Positions 5,295 through 8,242 of a stretch of 8,242 nt of DNA are shown in pieces. The position numbers were made by a program, and so were the translations under genes. This DNA is from an uncultured Pseudomonadota bacterium (GTDB lineage: Bacteria > Myxococcota_A > UBA9042 > CAIXZC01). Numbering within the stretch: the first letter of the stretch is position 1; every line of letters begins with the position of its first letter. A model generated the notes under the pieces. It saw only the letters and a list, made by a program, of their open reading frames with translations. It was not told the origin of the DNA and did no database searches. The DNA lies in NCBI GenBank assembly GCA_937876385.1, contig CALFHQ010000647.1:1-8242 (forward strand), read 5' to 3'.

Positions 5295-6812
5295 ATGATT
5301 GAACGCTCGAACGTCTTTGGGACACCCACAGGGCACCGAAACCTGGAGAGACTCCTCGACAAGGACCGTCAGTCCTTCACCAAGCAAGACCTCTTGAAGT
5401 TCATCGTCGACAACGAAATCCAGCTACTGAATTTTCGGTTCATCGCCGGCGATGGACGCATCAAGACGTTCAATTTCGTCACTTCGGACTGGAGACACCT
5501 CGACCGAGTCCTCTCTACCGGGGAGCGGGTCGACGGTTCCAGTCTCTTTCGTACCGTGGATGCGGGCTCAAGCGACCTGTATGTGGTTCCTCGATACACC
5601 ACGGCGTTTGTGAACCCATTTTCCTCCATCCCAGCCGTGGACGTGCTTTGTTCCTTCTTCACCCACGAAGGCACACCCCTCCCCAACGACCCCGAGTTCA
5701 TGGTTAGAAAGGCGCAAAAATCGCTAAAAGACGCTACCGGCTTTGAGATGGAGACGCTGGCCGAGTTGGAATACTACCTCGTGACGGAACCGGACCATCT
5801 CTTCCCAGCATGTGCCCAGAAGGGCTACGGGGAATCCCAACCCTTCGGGCGATGGGAGCAACTGAGGACAGAAGCCATGGTTCTCCTCGGGCAGATGGGA
5901 TTCTCCCTGAAGTACGGTCACAGCGAGGTAGGTCAGGTATCCGACCAGGGGAGGGAACTGTTCCAACACGAGATTGAGTTCAACTTGATGCCCCCAAACC
6001 GTTCCGCTGACGCCGTCGTGGTTGCTCGCTGGGTTCTGCGGATGTTGGCCAAGCAGTACGGATTGAGCGTCACCTTCTCGCCAAAGCTCGTATCGGGTCA
6101 TGCCGGAAGCGGGCTACACATCCACACCCGGTTGGTGAAAGACGGAAAGAGCGTCATCGGAACCCAGGACGGCCTCACCGACGTAGCTCGGCAAGTCCTC
6201 GCCGGGTACCTCGAAATGGCTCCCTCCCTCACTGCATTCGGGAATCCCAGCCCGGTCTCCTTCCTGCGACTGGTCCCAAACCAGGAAGCACCTGTTTACA
6301 TTTGCTGGGGAAAGAAGAACCGTTCAGCGCTGATTCGAGTGCCTCTGGGATGGAACGGTGTGCAGGACATGGCTCGTGTGGCCAACCCGCAAGACCCCAA
6401 CTCAAGCACCCCGGAGTTCGAAAACCAAACCCTGGAGGTGCGAAGCCCCGACGGAGCTGCCGACTCTCATCTTCTCCACGCAAGCCTCGTCGTGGCCGCC
6501 CGAAGGGGGCTCCAGAACCCCAACGCACTGGAACTTGCCGACTCGCTGTATGTGGGTTCCAATATCTTCAAGGGGGAGAATGGACAGGCCATCCGAGACC
6601 GCTTGCCGAAGCTTCCGATGAGCTGTGGAGAAGCGGCTGTGGCGCTCAACCAACAGCGAGAACACTTCGAAGTGGACGACGTATTCACCCCAGCAACCAT
6701 CGACGGAGTGATCGGCCTGCTGAACTCCTTTGAGGCGGACGAAGCCGGGTTGCGGAGCACCGACGCTCGACAGATGGCCGAAATTGTGGAGAAATACCTT
6801 CACTGTTCCTGA
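5295..6812 (+). CDS. glutamine synthetase, type I fold, long (~500-residue) subfamily
   Basis: This 505-residue cytoplasmic enzyme would form glutamine from glutamate, ammonia and ATP, normally as a dodecamer. The N-terminal beta-grasp domain (about 30-125) contains VDGSS (79-83), DLYVVP and TAFVNPF, matching the loop that supplies the Asp and Ser at the neighbouring subunit's active site. The catalytic domain shows AELEYYL (Glu157, Glu159), GHSEVG (Glu211), QHEIEFN (Glu226), GSGLHIH (271-277), NRSALIRVP with Arg343 and Arg348, and EVRSPD (381-386). All main metal- and substrate-binding residues appear present. Two glutamate motifs are separated by about seven extra residues, as I recall for the Bacteroidetes/Spirochaetes-style enzymes of this length. 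The adenylylation site, NLYD in enteric enzymes, is NIFK here (423-426), so the modified Tyr is absent. It follows the PAP2 gene by 23 bp, probably in the same transcript. A glutamine-synthetase-like amine ligase remains a minor alternative. Confidence 0.92.
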   Translation: MIERSNVFGTPTGHRNLERLLDKDRQSFTKQDLLKFIVDNEIQLLNFRFIAGDGRIKTFNFVTSDWRHLDRVLSTGERVDGSSLFRTVDAGSSDLYVVPRYTTAFVNPFSSIPAVDVLCSFFTHEGTPLPNDPEFMVRKAQKSLKDATGFEMETLAELEYYLVTEPDHLFPACAQKGYGESQPFGRWEQLRTEAMVLLGQMGFSLKYGHSEVGQVSDQGRELFQHEIEFNLMPPNRSADAVVVARWVLRMLAKQYGLSVTFSPKLVSGHAGSGLHIHTRLVKDGKSVIGTQDGLTDVARQVLAGYLEMAPSLTAFGNPSPVSFLRLVPNQEAPVYICWGKKNRSALIRVPLGWNGVQDMARVANPQDPNSSTPEFENQTLEVRSPDGAADSHLLHASLVVAARRGLQNPNALELADSLYVGSNIFKGENGQAIRDRLPKLPMSCGEAAVALNQQREHFEVDDVFTPATIDGVIGLLNSFEADEAGLRSTDARQMAEIVEKYLHCS

Positions 6813-6821
6813 GACGAAAGT

Positions 6822-8242
6822 TCACGAACGATTCATGCGATCCAAATCTGCCTCGACGATGGCCTCTCCCATGAGGTCCTTGACCACCGGATTCATCTCT
6901 CCCGCACGGTCCTGTTCTCTACCGGAAAGATAGTGAGGCTGGGTCAGGGAAGCCCACTCACCAAAGGGTCCAGAGAAGCAATGCCGCACAAAATGGCGGT
7001 CACTCTCCACAGTCTTCATAAGCGCCCGTACCGGAAGTCGATACCTTGCAGATGCTGCCTCACTCTCATGGGGAAGCACCAACTCCACCGGTCCGCCTCC
7101 CAATCGTTTCCATTCCAGGGCCATTCCGGCCCACTTTGGGATATCGAACAGGTCGAGGTCCTTGAAATCCGAAGGCATGTCAATTTCAAAACGCCAGCCG
7201 GCCAGTCCCGGCATCCCCTCCAGCCAATTCATCAAAGCCCTTCGAGTAGAATCGATCAGGGGAGCCGCGATGCACTTCTCCACTAGACCCGACGAGGAAA
7301 GAAGGGGGTGCTCAGCCATCTTCGAGAGGTTGTCCAGGTTCCCGCTGCCTTTGCGAGAGAGGTCCTCGGTGTCCGGCTCGAAACCCCTCACCAGGTAGAC
7401 GATCCGGTTGGCACCGCCCCGTATCACCGCAGGCAGGAAGTCCGCACCAGCAACAGAATCTCCGCCGTAGTAGACCTTCAACACACGCGCCGAGGCAATC
7501 TCTCGAACCTCTTTCAACAATCGAACCAGGGTCTCCCGTCGCAACAGCTCCAATCCGGTGAGCCAGATCTCCGTCGGGTCTGCGGGAACCTCGAGGGATT
7601 GCCGGACCAACGCCAACAAGTCATCCTGGGACAAGAGACTCTGGTGCAATCCGGGGCAGAAGGGGCGAATCCGGCAACGCCGACAGCGCTCCATACGAAT
7701 GGTACCAGACGACGCGTGCCCCGCTGACTCCCCCGCCGAAGCTGACTCCTGAAGCCGAAACACCTCCACGGGGTACCGCTGATGCTCGAACAACTCCAGA
7801 ATATCGTGAAACAGACAGGGCGGGAGGTTGAATAGCTTAATGAACCACTCTCCCCGAGCCCCCAGGGTCGCAGCCTTGCGAACCGAACGAACCACCGCGG
7901 TTAGCGGAACCTGCAAGCCCGCTGCCGTTGAGAGATTCCCTTTGGAGAAAATGATGGGCTGCACGATGAACAACTTGATCCCCAGCCTGCGTCCGAAGAG
8001 ACAGGTGCTGGCAAGATGCTGGTGGTTGTGGCGATTCATCAGGAAAAAGACGTTCTGGTCCACCCGAAGTCCCATCTCAGAAACCAGGCGGGCCACATTT
8101 CGAATTCCCCGAACCGACTGCTTGAAGGCCCCCTGTCGCCCGACCAACAAGTCGTGAACCTCTTCGGAGGGGCCGTGGAGGGACCATCCGATACCGCTGA
8201 CCCCAGCTTCCAACAATTCCCGTGCATAGGCCGGGTTGGACA
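6822..8242 (-). CDS. radical SAM protein with Cys-cluster and barrel-like C-terminal domain, N-terminus cut
   Basis: The frame is open across the right edge. 472 residues are visible, and the N-terminus with the expected CxxxCxxC cluster is outside. The first visible residues (SNPAYARELLEAGVSG) continue into GWSLHGPSEEVHD (about 8151-8189), a hallmark strand and loop of the radical SAM barrel. A further strand ending near NRHN (about 8025-8036) follows, then a PPC motif (Cys at 7815-7817). Next comes CRRCRIRPFC (7656-7685), a C-x2-C-x5-C cluster like those binding an auxiliary iron-sulfur centre in SPASM/twitch-type enzymes. The remaining ~280 residues look like strands and helices of a second barrel with few cysteines. 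The substrate is unknown, and no peptide precursor gene is seen. The in-frame TTG at 8216 is not a real start because the homology runs upstream of it. The stop is 9 bp from the converging glutamine synthetase stop. Confidence 0.85.
   Translation of the reverse strand, partial: SNPAYARELLEAGVSGIGWSLHGPSEEVHDLLVGRQGAFKQSVRGIRNVARLVSEMGLRVDQNVFFLMNRHNHQHLASTCLFGRRLGIKLFIVQPIIFSKGNLSTAAGLQVPLTAVVRSVRKAATLGARGEWFIKLFNLPPCLFHDILELFEHQRYPVEVFRLQESASAGESAGHASSGTIRMERCRRCRIRPFCPGLHQSLLSQDDLLALVRQSLEVPADPTEIWLTGLELLRRETLVRLLKEVREIASARVLKVYYGGDSVAGADFLPAVIRGGANRIVYLVRGFEPDTEDLSRKGSGNLDNLSKMAEHPLLSSSGLVEKCIAAPLIDSTRRALMNWLEGMPGLAGWRFEIDMPSDFKDLDLFDIPKWAGMALEWKRLGGGPVELVLPHESEAASARYRLPVRALMKTVESDRHFVRHCFSGPFGEWASLTQPHYLSGREQDRAGEMNPVVKDLMGEAIVEADLDRMNRS

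Noticed and set aside
3315..6812. YchF-like, PAP2 and glutamine synthetase genes considered as one functional system
   Set aside because: They are close and on the same strand, but the PAP2 gene has its own promoter and the three families share no known pathway. Shared direction alone is not enough.

Overview
The window is GC-rich (roughly 58% by eye) bacterial chromosome with seven protein genes on both strands. Two of them run off the edges. I see no RNA gene, insertion sequence, CRISPR array, prophage or plasmid signature. Three predicted lipoproteins share low-complexity Asp/Glu/Ser/Thr-rich linkers after the lipid cysteine. One has an Asp-rich DxDxDG motif. Together with an anaerobe-style rubredoxin-like protein, this suggests a lineage of the former Deltaproteobacteria (Myxococcota/Bradymonadota-like or a related uncultured group). 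That assignment is inference from style, not a database match.

Layout. (1) 1-919, minus: an Ala/Glu/Lys-rich coiled-coil lipoprotein, cut at the left edge. (2) 920-1110: a divergent promoter region with a perfect 12-bp inverted repeat, one arm of which lies on a good -35 box. (3) 1111-1440, plus: a small rubredoxin-like iron protein with a helical tail. (4) 1532-2362, plus: a secreted lipoprotein of unknown function with its own candidate promoter. (5) 2451-3167, minus: another unknown lipoprotein, convergent with the previous gene. (6) 3315-4337, plus: a YchF/OLA1-family protein with damaged nucleotide-binding motifs but a well-kept C-terminal TGS-type domain. (7) 4405-5271, plus: a six-segment membrane PAP2-superfamily enzyme whose promoter sits so close to the ATG that the mRNA may be leaderless. 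(8) 5295-6812, plus: a glutamine synthetase of the ~500-residue type, 23 bp after the PAP2 gene and probably cotranscribed with it. (9) 6822-8242, minus: a radical SAM protein, cut at the right edge, with a Cys cluster and then a long domain that looks like a second, cysteine-poor barrel. It converges on the glutamine synthetase with only 9 bp between stop codons.

How the genes fit together. Genes 6-8 form a same-strand run with short gaps, but they share no obvious pathway, so I read this as shared transcription rather than one system. The lipoproteins look like independent envelope genes. I did not find a convincing new multi-gene system. The items most worth a second look are the degenerate YchF paralogue, the possible double-barrel radical SAM protein, the inverted repeat between the two divergent genes at the left, and the possible leaderless PAP2 transcript. 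No gene-free stretch exceeds 200 bp, and I found no convincing intrinsic terminator in any of the gaps.
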